A stretch of DNA of 64,000 nt. Source: JADKFD01 sp050250665. GTDB taxonomy: Bacteria; Pseudomonadota; Gammaproteobacteria; Xanthomonadales; SZUA-5. The notes beneath the pieces are model-generated. The model had not been told where the DNA came from and ran no database searches. It saw nothing but the letters and a program-made list of their open reading frames with translations. The stretch lies in NCBI GenBank assembly GCA_050250665.1, contig JBFWOF010000008.1, positions 62,001 through 126,000 on the forward strand. Reading direction: 5' to 3'. A program made the position numbers and the translations under genes. This document shows, piece by piece, positions 1 to 8,519 of this stretch; position 1 is the stretch's first letter; each line of letters opens with the position of its first letter.

Positions 1-920
1 GTCGCGATCTGGTCAATCCGGGCGTCTACAGCCAGTTCGAGATCGCTGGTCGCGAGGCGGATCGCCCTCAGGATCGCCCCGGCGCCTTTCTCGAAGTAAT
101 CTCACGTGATTACTTCCAGGTGATCGACCGCAAGGCCATCAGCGGCCGCGTGTTCGGCGACGAGGATGGCATCGACAGCGCACCGGTTGCGCTGGTCAAC
201 CAGAGCCTGGCCGAACGTTTCTGGCCCGGTCGCAGCCCCATCGGCGAGCGATTGCGCCGGGACGAAGACGGCGCACCGTGGGCCACGGTGGTCGGCATGG
301 TGCCGGACCTCAATATCGAAGGCATCGGCAATCGTGCCCCTGCCGCCGGCTGGTACTTGTTGCAGGATCAAACCGGGTGGGGCTGGCTGGATCTGCTGGT
401 GAGGGTGCAGGGCAATCCCGATACCATGATCACCCCGGTGCGCGAAGCCGTCGCCGCGATCGACCCGGACCAACCCATCCATACCATCACCACGCTGCGC
501 GAGCGTACTCGGATTGGCCTGACGGGCTTGCAGATCATCGGCAGCATGGCCGCGATCTTCGCCCTCGCCGCGCTGATCCTGGTCGCGGTGGGCGTCTACG
601 GGGTCATGTCCTTCGCCGCCCGCCGGCGCACCCGGGAGGTCGGTCTGCGCATGGCCCTCGGCGCCAGCCCCGGATCGGTGACGGCCATGCTGGTGCGCCG
701 CAATCTGGGACGCACGCTGCTCGGCATCGGAAGTGGCCTGATCCTCGGCTATGCGCTGGCCCTGCCGCTGCAACCGGTGCTGCCGGCGGTGAGTATCTTC
801 GAGCCCTGGCTGTATCTGGCCGTCGGCACGACACTGGCAAGCGCAGCGCTACTGGCCAGCTGGCTACCGGCCTGGCGCGCCTCCACCCGCGACCCGCTGG
901 ACTCGCTGCGGGCGGAATGA
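1..920 (+). CDS. ABC transporter permease, MacB/FtsX type (3' part)
   Basis: The frame is open from base 3 of the window, so the start lies upstream and only the C-terminal ~305 residues are seen. The first ~170 residues look like the periplasmic core of a MacB-type permease (SRDYFQVIDRK, then VALVNQSLAERFWPG and IGERLRR). An FtsX domain follows, with about three membrane segments and the cytoplasmic motif RTREVGLRMALGASPGSV that contacts the ATPase. It ends in the usual FtsX-family tail, PAWRASTRDPLDSLRAE. Family members of this kind either form tripartite efflux pumps or belong to the ADOP group of orphan permeases; the substrate cannot be read from this fragment. No ATPase gene follows, so any partner would be upstream. 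Confidence 0.9.
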   Translation, partial: RDLVNPGVYSQFEIAGREADRPQDRPGAFLEVISRDYFQVIDRKAISGRVFGDEDGIDSAPVALVNQSLAERFWPGRSPIGERLRRDEDGAPWATVVGMVPDLNIEGIGNRAPAAGWYLLQDQTGWGWLDLLVRVQGNPDTMITPVREAVAAIDPDQPIHTITTLRERTRIGLTGLQIIGSMAAIFALAALILVAVGVYGVMSFAARRRTREVGLRMALGASPGSVTAMLVRRNLGRTLLGIGSGLILGYALALPLQPVLPAVSIFEPWLYLAVGTTLASAALLASWLPAWRASTRDPLDSLRAE

Positions 921-1315
921 AGATGTCCTTGCGTGCCGCCGGTGTTGGGCCGGCACGGCACACGGGCCATGAGCCCTGGCAAGCACCGAGCAGCTTTGAG
1001 GAGGGCCGCGCGCCGGCGCGGCCGCTCTTGTTCTCCAGCCAGAGCAAGGCGGCGCCGCAGCGCGGCGCCCTCCACAGCGTTCCTCGTAATGACGCATCAA
1101 CCACTGTCGTATTGGTTGGTGGCAAGCAGGCTCGGCACTACGAGAGCCTCGTACATCGATGCGGCAATGGCCAGCAGACGAGGCTTCTCGTAGGAGCGCC
1201 TTCACGGCGCGACCGGCGACGCCGCGAGACATGACACCTGGTCGCGACGCAAGGTCGCTCCTACAGCAGACGGAGCTTCTCGTATGAGCGCCTTCACGGC
1301 GCGACCGGCGCCGCG
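921..1315. repeat. Intergenic repeat cluster, GTAGGAGCG-type palindromes
   Basis: This is a ~395-bp gap between the permease and the regulator stop codon. At 1192-1222 and 1281-1311 there are two direct copies of a palindrome of form GTAKGAGCGCCTTCACGGCGC plus GACCGGCG. At ~1245-1268 an inverted, related copy reads GGTCGCGAC...GTCGCTCCTAC. Each can fold as a small hairpin. Near 1079-1097 there is also a truncated piece of the CTCGCAATGACGCATCAAC repeat seen elsewhere in the window. I see no convincing gene here. Similar GTAGGAGCG palindromes recur at ~32658-32736. Confidence 0.7.
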
Positions 1316-2107
1316 TCAGCTCAGCTTGTCCAGCTGCTCGCGATAACCACGCGAGAGCTTGAGCTCCTGGCCGCCGTCGAGATCGACGAAATATTCGCCG
1401 TTGATATGCGGTCTCAGGCGCCGGATGTAGCGGGTGTGGACGATGGTCGACCGGTGGATGCGAACGAAACGCTCGGCCGGCAGGCGCTCTTCCAGCTCGC
1501 GCAACGTAGCTCTGGCCACGTGATTGTCCTGATCGGTATGCACCACCACGTAGTCGCCGGCGGCGTCGATCCAGCGGATCTGCGCCAGCGGCACCCGAAT
1601 CAGGTTGCTCCCGTCCTTGAGCGTCAGCCGATCCTCGGCGCGCTCGCCCAGCGACTGGCTGCGCTCGGCGCCCATCATCGCCAGCAGCCGGGCGTGCTCG
1701 ATTTCCAGTTCGCTGCCACGACGCCACTGCTGCGCCCGCGTCAGCGCCTGGCGCAACAGCTCGTCCTCTACCGGCTTCAGCAGATAGTCGACCGCGTGTA
1801 CGCGGAAGGCCTCGATCGCGTACTGATCGAAAGCGGTCACGAACACCACCAGCGGCCAGCGTGACACTGGCAGCGCCCGCAGCACACCAAAGCCGTCGAT
1901 GCCCGGCATCTGGATGTCCAGGAACATCAGATCGATCTCGTGCTGCCCGATCAAGCCCAGAGCCTCGCGACCATTGCCGGCCTCGGCCACGATCTCGACA
2001 CCGCCGATCAGGTTCAGACGATGGCGCAACCCGCGACGCGCCAGGGGCTCGTCATCGACCAGCAGGCAGCGCAGCGGCGACGGCGGCGGCGGCGGGCCAA
2101 TGCTCAT
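1316..2107 (-). CDS. LytTR-family response regulator
   Basis: 263 residues. The N-terminal receiver (about 12-125) has the acidic pair in LLVDDEPLARRG, the phospho-acceptor Asp in LMFLDIQMPG, the switch Thr in FVTAFDQ and the Lys in YLLKPVE. The C-terminal LytTR DNA-binding domain (about 160-262) includes LTLKDGSNLIRV, IDAAGDYVVVHT and RIHRSTIVHTRYI. It is an AlgR/LytR-like transcription factor that would bind direct repeats upstream of its targets when phosphorylated. Its ATG overlaps the stop of the histidine kinase gene by four bases (ATGA), so the two are co-translated partners. A Pro-rich stretch follows the start. The targets are unknown. Confidence 0.93.
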   Translation of the reverse strand: MSIGPPPPPSPLRCLLVDDEPLARRGLRHRLNLIGGVEIVAEAGNGREALGLIGQHEIDLMFLDIQMPGIDGFGVLRALPVSRWPLVVFVTAFDQYAIEAFRVHAVDYLLKPVEDELLRQALTRAQQWRRGSELEIEHARLLAMMGAERSQSLGERAEDRLTLKDGSNLIRVPLAQIRWIDAAGDYVVVHTDQDNHVARATLRELEERLPAERFVRIHRSTIVHTRYIRRLRPHINGEYFVDLDGGQELKLSRGYREQLDKLS

Positions 2108-3174
2108 GGCGACAGTTCCAGCGGCAGCGTCAGACGTACGCGAGCGCCGCCTTCGGGCCGGTTTTCGACGGTCATGCGCTGGTGCGTGCCGTAGACCGTG
2201 GCCAGTCGCTCGCGGGTGTTGCGCAAGCCCACGCCACCGGGCTCGGGTGCTCCCGGTGCAAAGTGCGGGCTACCGGGCCCCTCATCGCTCAGCTCCAGCT
2301 CCAGCCACTCGCCATTGATCTGGGCGCGGATGCCGATCCGGCAGGGCTGCTCGGATCTGGCGACGGCGTACTTGATTGCGTTTTCGATCAGAGGCTGCAG
2401 GATCAGACCTGGCACCAGCGCCCGCTCGGCTTGTGGGTCGATCTGGATGTCCATGATCAGGCGCTCTTCGAAACGCATCTTCTCGATGCGCAGGTACAAA
2501 TCCAGCACCTCCAGCTCGCGCTTCAACGGCACCTTCTGCTGCGGCTCCTGATCCAGGGTGTAGCGCAGAAAGCGGCTGAGCGCGCCAAGCATGCGTTCGG
2601 CCGTGTCATTGGCACCCTCGAGCACCAGGGTGGCGATGGCATTGAGCGTGTTGAACAGGAAATGCGGATTCAGCTGATAGCGCAGCATCTTCAGCTGCGC
2701 CAGATTGGCCTGCGCCTGCGCCGCCAGTTCGCGCTCGCGCGCCACCGCCAGCGCGCGACCGTTGCGGATGCCGAACCACAGCGCACTCCAGCTCAGGATC
2801 ACGTAGGCGGTGAAACCCGAATAAGCCACATAGCCGAGAAAACTGGCCGGCCGGCATTCATCCGGACAGTAGTTCTGGATCGAAGCTGCGTAGATCATGC
2901 TCATGGCGGCGACGATGGCCAGAAAGGCCGGGGTCGCGATCGCAATCAGCTGTCGCGGCGGCAGCGACCAGATGCGCCGGTACAGCAGATGCAGCGGCCA
3001 GGTGACGATGGCGCCGCCGATGGCGCTGCTGATCGACACCGACAGATAGGAGCTGTGCTGCCCGTGGGCCATGCCGGTCAGAAAGTGCACGACCAGAAAG
3101 CCGAACCAGCCGATCAGCTGGAAAGCCCAGAACGGCAGACGTGAGAACAGCGAACGGGGATGCTCGGGAGTCAT
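2104..3174 (-). CDS. LytS-like sensor histidine kinase (His_kinase family)
   Basis: 356 residues. Four or so hydrophobic segments fill the first ~150 residues (around FWAFQLIGWFGFLVVHFL, AIVTWPLHLLY, AIATPAFLAIVAAMS and YSGFTAYVILSWSALW), with no recognisable ligand domain. A short coiled-coil (ARERELAAQAQANLAQLK) leads to the phospho-acceptor box QLNPHFLFNTLNAIATLV. The ATP-binding region has an N box (LIENAIKYAV), a G1-like DEGPGS and GGVGLRNTRERL. This is the LytS/YehU-type architecture that pairs with LytTR regulators, and the next gene supplies one with an ATGA overlap. The stimulus is probably membrane-associated, which is inference from the lack of an extracytoplasmic domain. Confidence 0.92.
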   Translation of the reverse strand: MTPEHPRSLFSRLPFWAFQLIGWFGFLVVHFLTGMAHGQHSSYLSVSISSAIGGAIVTWPLHLLYRRIWSLPPRQLIAIATPAFLAIVAAMSMIYAASIQNYCPDECRPASFLGYVAYSGFTAYVILSWSALWFGIRNGRALAVARERELAAQAQANLAQLKMLRYQLNPHFLFNTLNAIATLVLEGANDTAERMLGALSRFLRYTLDQEPQQKVPLKRELEVLDLYLRIEKMRFEERLIMDIQIDPQAERALVPGLILQPLIENAIKYAVARSEQPCRIGIRAQINGEWLELELSDEGPGSPHFAPGAPEPGGVGLRNTRERLATVYGTHQRMTVENRPEGGARVRLTLPLELSP

Positions 3175-3264
3175 CCGTGCAGACTAGCGCGGACCGCGCC
3201 CGAGCTGGCACGACTCGGCGCAGCGCAGGCACGGCTGGGCGCGAGCGGGCGCCAAGTCTTGGGG

Positions 3265-3342
3265 CGATTGCAGGTCCGGACTGATCTGGACGCCGCTCCC
3301 GCATCGAAGGGAGAGCGTCCAGACAAGTCTGGACCTACAGGA
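3265..3342. repeat. GTCCAGAC palindromic repeat
   Basis: Two arms face each other: CAGGTCCGGACTGATCTGGA at 3270 and a right arm near 3318-3340 with GCGTCCAGACAAGTCTGGAC and CTACAG. Each arm is itself palindromic (GTCCAGAC.AGTCTGGAC). Copies recur at ~23079-23098, 23402-23429 and 58882-58947. It sits just past the 3' end of the oxygenase gene and upstream of the kinase gene, so it may act as a transcript-end hairpin. Confidence 0.7.
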
Positions 3343-3351
3343 GCTCTCTTC

Positions 3352-4092
3352 TCAGGGCGGATCCAGAAAACCGTCGGCACGGAAAGTCAGCACCAGCGTA
3401 TCTCGGTAGCCAGCGCCGACATCTGGCTGCAGCGGCGTGGTCTCGTGGATCACGCGGGCATCGTCGAGCAGCAGCGCGGCACCGGCTTCGCTCATGGTGA
3501 AACGCAAACCGGCCGGTCCCTCAGCCTCGAACACGCGGGTTTCGCCGCCGCGCACGTCGATCCGCCGGATCAGTATCACCGCGACAAAATCGACGCCGTC
3601 GCGGTGGGCGCCTTCGGGCGTGGGTCGGCCGATGCCCTCGGCGGTATCGATGCGAAACTGGTGCACTTCCACAAAGGGCACGGCGTGTCTGGCGCACTCG
3701 GCGAACAGCCGCGCCAATCCGCCGACGATGGCTGGCAGTGCCGGTTCGGCCAGGGCTGCGGTTTCGATGGCGGCGAAATGGCGCTCGAAGCCGCCATGCA
3801 GGGCGTTGTAGTCCAGCGGTTGCCAATGCGGCCGGTGAACCCGCTCGACGATGGCGCCGCTGTCCGGATCCAGCCGTAGCGATGCATGCCGACGCGAACG
3901 GTAATTGCCGCCGTCACGCAGATGCGGGTCGGACGGCAGATCATCCCACCAGCGGGTCAGTGCCGCGAAAGACTGCTCATCGATACCCGCCAGTTGCAGC
4001 AGGCAGACAGGGCGCAACAGCACGAAACCCTGATCGCGCAGCGTGGCCGCCGGCGCGGCATCACCCAGAGTCCATTGCAGTGGCTGACGCAT
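3352..4092 (-). CDS. 2OG-Fe(II) dioxygenase family protein
   Basis: 246 residues, probably cytoplasmic (no signal or membrane segment). It resembles the 2OG-Fe dioxygenase family that includes IDO-type free amino-acid hydroxylases and BsmA-like proteins (PF10014, from memory). The visible iron ligands are the HxD of GAHRDGVDFVAV at about residue 165 and the distal His of ARVIHETTPLQP near residue 220. The following Arg in GAGYRDTLVLTFR would bind 2-oxoglutarate. The conserved phrases VEVHQFRID and GGETRVFE also fit. The family hydroxylates small substrates such as amino acids, but the substrate here is not evident. Single gene, with ATG as the only good start. Confidence 0.85.
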   Translation of the reverse strand: MRQPLQWTLGDAAPAATLRDQGFVLLRPVCLLQLAGIDEQSFAALTRWWDDLPSDPHLRDGGNYRSRRHASLRLDPDSGAIVERVHRPHWQPLDYNALHGGFERHFAAIETAALAEPALPAIVGGLARLFAECARHAVPFVEVHQFRIDTAEGIGRPTPEGAHRDGVDFVAVILIRRIDVRGGETRVFEAEGPAGLRFTMSEAGAALLLDDARVIHETTPLQPDVGAGYRDTLVLTFRADGFLDPP

Positions 4093-4256
4093 GACGAGTC
4101 CTGATGATGAAGACGATCGCGCTGACCGCAGTGGCAGCAGCGGATGCCGACGATAGAGCCTGCGGCCCTTTCATGCACCGGGCGCGGCAGAATGGCCATC
4201 AATCTCGGCTATCGTCGGCGGCGTCGCGGCCGATTCCGGTTGCCAGGGAGCCGAGC

Positions 4257-4652
4257 ATGAATGCCTATCCGATGACCGCCATCGTGATCCTGTTGATGTC
4301 CGTGCTGCAGATGTGGATGGCGATGACCGTGGGCAACCGCCGTCGCAGCAGCGGCGTCAAGGCGCCGGCGATGACCGGCGATCCGGCCCTCGAGCGGGCC
4401 ATTCGCGTGCATGGCAATACGGTCGAGCAACTGGCGATGTTTCTGCCGGCACTGCTGGTCTGTGCCGGTTTCATGGGCGACACGATCGCGGCTGCCATCG
4501 GCCTGGTCTGGGTGATCGGCCGGGTCTGGTACGCCATCGGCTACCAGCAGGCCGCCAACAAGCGTGAGTGGGGCTTTCTGGTGACCTTCCTGGCACTGGC
4601 TGCGGCGCTGCTGGTCGGCGGCTACGGCGTGGTGATGGCGCTGCTGGGCTGA
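4257..4652 (+). CDS. MAPEG family membrane protein
   Basis: 131 residues with four predicted membrane helices: around AIVILLMSVLQMWMAMTV, FLPALLVCAGFMG, AAIGLVWVIGRVWYAIGY and FLVTFLALAAALLVGG. The MAPEG signature is clear in ERAIRVHGNTVEQLAMFLP, where the R-x-x-x-N-x-x-E core binds glutathione in characterised members. Prokaryotic members are presumed glutathione transferases or peroxidases, with few tested. The frame is open upstream, but the ATG at 4257 is preferred. It is preceded by GGGAG and gives a start (MNAYPMTAIV) right at the first helix. Confidence 0.88.
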   Translation: MNAYPMTAIVILLMSVLQMWMAMTVGNRRRSSGVKAPAMTGDPALERAIRVHGNTVEQLAMFLPALLVCAGFMGDTIAAAIGLVWVIGRVWYAIGYQQAANKREWGFLVTFLALAAALLVGGYGVVMALLG

Positions 4653-4733
4653 TCGGCATGCGGGCTCTCGTAGGTCACGTTGGCCGCGCAGCGGGCTACG
4701 TGACAAGGTGACGCCGCCGGCCGTGCCCTCGCC

Positions 4734-6482
4734 TCAGGGCAAGGTCTCGCGCAGGCGCCTGAGCTCGGCTTCGCGTTCGATCTGAATACGCTGCTTGGCG
4801 GCATCGGCGCTGAAGCCGGTGCTGACCAGTACCCGGGCCGCCAGTTGCAGACTGGCTTCGATGGTCTCCGGCGCCACTTCGGTGGCGCCCTGCTGGAGCA
4901 GACGCCGGGCATGGGCGCGGTCCCGAGCGCGGGCGTAGATCGGCAGTTCCGGTGCAAATTCTCGCACCGCCCGGACGATGTGCTCGGCAGCTTGAGCGCT
5001 ATCCATCGTCACCACCAGCGCACGGGCAGTGGCAAGATGGGCTCGGCGCAGCATGTCCAGCCTGGAGGCGTCGCCGTAGAACACCGGCAACAATTCCGCC
5101 CGTACCCGTGCTACGTGCTCGGCATCCAGATCCAGCGCCACATAACTCAGACGCTCCGAATCGAGGACGCGGGCCAGGGCCTGCCCGACCCGACCGAATC
5201 CAGCGATGACCACATGCCCCTCGATACCGTCCAGGTCCACGGGCTCAGGCTGACCGTGCTCAGGTCGACGCCGGATCATCCCCTCGGCCCAGCGCCGCGC
5301 CAGGGTCGCAAGTCCCGGCGTCAGCAGCATGCTCAAACCGACCACAATCAGCAGGAACTGGATGTCGGTGGCGGGCAACAGCGTCATCTGACTGGCCAGC
5401 CCCAGCACCACGAAGGCAAATTCGCCGGCCTGCCCGAGCAGCAAACCGGTTTCCAGAGCCAGCGCCCGCGACAGTCCGAAGGCTCGGGCCAGCAGGTAGA
5501 TGATCAGGGCCTTGGCCGCGATCAAGGCCAGTAGTGCAGCCAGGATAGGCAGCAGGTCGGCGGCAATCACGCGGGCATCGATACCCATACCCACCGACAC
5601 GAAGAACAGTCCCAGCAGCAGGCCCTTGAAGGGTTCGATGTCGACCTCGATCTCATGGCGGAACTCGGACTCGGCCAGCAGCAGACCGGCCAGAAAGGCC
5701 CCGAGCGCCATCGACAGTCCGGCCATGGCGGTCAGGGTGGCGCTGCCGATCACCACCAGCAGGATCGCCGCCATGAACATCTCCGGGCTGCGTGCCCGGG
5801 CCACCAGGCGCATCAGGGGTCGCAGCAGCTGCCGCCCGACCAGGAAGATCGTGACCATCACCAGCAGCGCCTTGCCCAGCGCCAGCAGCAGCGGCAGCAA
5901 CAGGCCATTGCCCTGCTCGGCACCGAGCACGCCGACCAGGAACAGGATAGGCACCACCGCCAGATCCTGCAGCAGCAGGATCGAAAAGGCCGCGCGCCCC
6001 AGCGGCGTGCCGAGCTGACGCCGCTCGGCCAACAGCTGCATGACGATCGCCGTGGATGACAGTGCCAGACTGGCGCCGATCAGCATGGCTGCGCTGGCCG
6101 AACTGCCGAGCAGTCCGGCCACCAGCCCGATGATCACGGCCGATACCAGGACCTGCAGGCTGCCGAGGCCGAACACCAGGCGCCGCAGCGCCCACAGGCG
6201 CTCCAGCGAGAGCTCCAGTCCGATCACGAACAGCAGAAACACCACCCCCAGTTCCGCCAGTGTCTGCACGCCGGAAATCTCGGGGATGGACAGGTAGGCC
6301 AGCCACGGCCATTGCCCGGCCAACAGGCCGAGGCCAAATGGGCCGATCAGATAGCCCACCAGCAGATAGCCCAGGACCGGACTGACCCGCCAGCGATGCA
6401 ACAAGGGCACGACGATGCCGGCGGCGACCAGGAAGATCATGGCCTCACGCAGATAGGGCAAAGCGGGCGCAGCACCGTGCAT
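4734..6482 (-). CDS. KefB/YbaL-like monovalent cation:proton antiporter (CPA2)
   Basis: 582 residues. The N-terminal ~390 residues form a CPA2 antiporter with about 12 helices (starting LREAMIFLVAAGIVVPLLH; core phrases LSSTAIVMQLL and LGAFLAGLLLAESEFRHEI). An RCK-N/TrkA-N nucleotide-binding domain follows from about residue 405, with the Rossmann motif VVIAGFGRVGQALARVL and acidic LDLDAEH. The tail is charged (IEREAELRRLRE). The related KefB/C are K+/H+ antiporters gated by glutathione adducts; YbaL is poorly characterised. The specific glutathione-site residues cannot be assigned by eye, so the ion and gating are inferred. It starts 8 bp after the glycan cassette ends, so it may share its transcript, though the functions look unrelated. 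Confidence 0.92.
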   Translation of the reverse strand: MHGAAPALPYLREAMIFLVAAGIVVPLLHRWRVSPVLGYLLVGYLIGPFGLGLLAGQWPWLAYLSIPEISGVQTLAELGVVFLLFVIGLELSLERLWALRRLVFGLGSLQVLVSAVIIGLVAGLLGSSASAAMLIGASLALSSTAIVMQLLAERRQLGTPLGRAAFSILLLQDLAVVPILFLVGVLGAEQGNGLLLPLLLALGKALLVMVTIFLVGRQLLRPLMRLVARARSPEMFMAAILLVVIGSATLTAMAGLSMALGAFLAGLLLAESEFRHEIEVDIEPFKGLLLGLFFVSVGMGIDARVIAADLLPILAALLALIAAKALIIYLLARAFGLSRALALETGLLLGQAGEFAFVVLGLASQMTLLPATDIQFLLIVVGLSMLLTPGLATLARRWAEGMIRRRPEHGQPEPVDLDGIEGHVVIAGFGRVGQALARVLDSERLSYVALDLDAEHVARVRAELLPVFYGDASRLDMLRRAHLATARALVVTMDSAQAAEHIVRAVREFAPELPIYARARDRAHARRLLQQGATEVAPETIEASLQLAARVLVSTGFSADAAKQRIQIEREAELRRLRETLP

Positions 6483-6490
6483 TCAGGTCC

Positions 6491-8164
6491 TCAGGGTGAG
6501 TCTATCGCGCAGCCCGGCAGCGCCGCGCGCAACTGCGCCACCCACGCCGCCGCATCGGCAGGATCCGGGGCCGGCAGCGCCAGAATCCGGCGCTCGCGTT
6601 GCGACCAGCAGGCGTATCGATCCGGCCAGCGCGGTTCGGCTGGATCATAGAGATGGGCGACTTCCTCGCCAGCCAGGTGCTGGAAACGGCCTTCGATGAA
6701 ACGCGTGCCCATGCCGCCGGCCAGACGCAGATGGCGCTGTTCGATATCTGATGGCAAGGTCGGCAGCACCCGATCCAGCAATCCTTCAGCCTGCAGCGGC
6801 GGCAGGGCGACGGCGCCCTGGCCATTGCGCAGGATCACGGCCTGCCCATCGGTCTCGGGCACCAGCAGCAGCGTGTACCCCGGATTCTGCTGCACATAGC
6901 TCGGCAAGGCCGCCACCAGCGCTGCCAGACCGTGCTGGGACCGGCGCACCTGCGCCAGTTCGAGGGTCAGCAGGGCGCCACCGGCCAGCACGGCCAGCAC
7001 CGTCAACATCAGGGCGATGCGCCGAGGCGCGAAGGGCCGGGCCTGGAGCGGATGCAGCAGCAGTGCACCCAGGCCAACGGCCGCCCAGGCGATCGGGCCA
7101 TAGCTCAGCCGCCCGCCTTCGCCGTGCGCCAGGAAACTCCCCAGATTCAGGATGGTGGCCAGCACCATGCCGCCACTGGCGGCGAACAGTGCCAGCGCCA
7201 GCCAGCGCACGCGCTGGCGACCCGGCGCGACCAGCAGCAGGACCACGGCAGCCAGCAGAGCCAGCAGATACAGCAGCGAAATCCACAGCGCGCCCTGGGT
7301 CAGCGCCATCCACCAGGACGGGATCGAGCCTATCGCCAGGCCCAGTCGCTGCAGCCAGTCCACCGGCGCCTGCTCGGCCCCCGGCGTGGCATAGACCCAG
7401 AAGGCATGCCCGAACAGATGCGCGCGCCACCAGAAAAACAGAAGGAGCAGGGCGAAGGCCAGCGCCAGCGCGACCCAGCGCGAAGGCCCGAGACGCCCCG
7501 GCCAGACCAGCGCCAGCAGCCCCAGTTGCAGCGGGTAGACCGCAGCCGATTCCTTGAAGCTCAAGGCCAGCAGCAGGCAGAGCGTGCTCCACACCGGCAT
7601 CCAGGGGCGCGGGCGCTGGGCGTCGGCGGGGCCGATCCAGCCGTGGAGCGCGGTCAGGGTCAGCAGCGTGACCCAACCGTCAGCGCGCGCCGACAGCCAG
7701 TACACCCCCTCGGCCAACGTCGGTGCCAGGCCGAAGGCGAGCGCGGCCAGCACCGCAGCGACTCCACCCTCCATGCGCTGATGCGCGGCCAGACGCAGCA
7801 CCAGCAGAGCCACCATCAGGGTGTTGCCCAGATGCACCAGATAGTTCGAGGCATACCAGCCGGCATAGTGACTGCCAGCCACGGCGTAGTTGGCCGACAG
7901 ACTCAAGATCGACAGCGGCCGGTAAGCGGATCCCTCGGCGGAAATGCCCTGGAAGAAGCGCGCGTAGCTGTCACTCCACAGTCGCCCTTCCTCGGCCCAC
8001 CGAAAATAGTGATGCAGATTGGTCAGATCATCGCCCAGCCAGTAGCCCCAGAACCCGGGCGCGTAGATCAGCGCCACCAGCAGCAGGGGCAGCAACAGCG
8101 CCGAGACCGGGAGGGCTGCGCGCGTGCTCACGGCATCAACCGGCGAGGCCGGCGGCGGGCGCAT
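6491..8164 (-). CDS. Polytopic membrane protein, probable GT-C-type glycosyltransferase
   Basis: 557 residues with about 11 hydrophobic helices. The first loop after helix 1 carries an acidic motif (GYWLGDDLTNLHHYF) of the kind used as the catalytic site in GT-C enzymes, which use polyprenyl-phosphate sugars. A periplasmic C-terminal domain of roughly 150 residues follows the last helix (LMLTVLAVLAGGALLTLEL). It is the last gene of the glycan cassette and overlaps the GtrA gene by 29 bases. This position matches the serotype-specific transferase of three-component Gtr systems, and the membrane-protein genes at the end of the Xanthomonas wxc cluster as I recall it. No close family was recognised, so the transferase role rests on topology, acidic motif and context. 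Confidence 0.7.
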   Translation of the reverse strand: MRPPPASPVDAVSTRAALPVSALLLPLLLVALIYAPGFWGYWLGDDLTNLHHYFRWAEEGRLWSDSYARFFQGISAEGSAYRPLSILSLSANYAVAGSHYAGWYASNYLVHLGNTLMVALLVLRLAAHQRMEGGVAAVLAALAFGLAPTLAEGVYWLSARADGWVTLLTLTALHGWIGPADAQRPRPWMPVWSTLCLLLALSFKESAAVYPLQLGLLALVWPGRLGPSRWVALALAFALLLLFFWWRAHLFGHAFWVYATPGAEQAPVDWLQRLGLAIGSIPSWWMALTQGALWISLLYLLALLAAVVLLLVAPGRQRVRWLALALFAASGGMVLATILNLGSFLAHGEGGRLSYGPIAWAAVGLGALLLHPLQARPFAPRRIALMLTVLAVLAGGALLTLELAQVRRSQHGLAALVAALPSYVQQNPGYTLLLVPETDGQAVILRNGQGAVALPPLQAEGLLDRVLPTLPSDIEQRHLRLAGGMGTRFIEGRFQHLAGEEVAHLYDPAEPRWPDRYACWSQRERRILALPAPDPADAAAWVAQLRAALPGCAIDSP

Positions 8165-8519
8165 CGCTGAGGATGCGTCGGCTCAGCAAGAAGGAGATCG
8201 GCACATTGATGACGATGGCGATCGCACCGGCGGTGCGCGGACCCAGATGCAGACTGTTGATGGCGACATGGATCACCGCACCGCTGAGCGCGTACAGCAG
8301 CAACTGCACGAGGGTATAGCCGACAGCCTTGCGCCGCCCAAGGCGACCCTGAAACACCACCCGCGTATGCAGATAGAAGCCCATCGCCAGACCAATGCAG
8401 AACACCGTCAGCCAGGCCAGCTGCGGGTGCCACCAGAACACCAGCAGGCAGTACAAACCGTAGGTGATCGAGGTATTGAAGCCCCCGATGACCAGAAAAC
8501 GCATGCCCTGTTTCAGCAT
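8136..8519 (-). CDS. GtrA family protein (lipid-linked sugar flippase)
   Basis: 127 residues, four helices: FLVIGGFNTSITYGLYCLLV, LAWLTVFCIGLAMGFYL, TLVQLLLYALSGAVIHVAI and TAGAIAIVINVPISFLLSRR. Length and pattern (F-x-x-G-x-x-N-T at the start, FLLSRR at the end) are typical of GtrA. GtrA proteins are thought to flip undecaprenyl-phosphate-linked sugars to the periplasm. The ATG at 8519 is chosen because it overlaps the stop of the upstream WxcM-like gene by one base (TGATG); the longer open frame upstream is only that gene read in another frame. It lies between the sugar-synthesis genes and the GT-C-like gene, as expected for a flippase. Confidence 0.9.
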   Translation of the reverse strand: MLKQGMRFLVIGGFNTSITYGLYCLLVFWWHPQLAWLTVFCIGLAMGFYLHTRVVFQGRLGRRKAVGYTLVQLLLYALSGAVIHVAINSLHLGPRTAGAIAIVINVPISFLLSRRILSDAPAAGLAG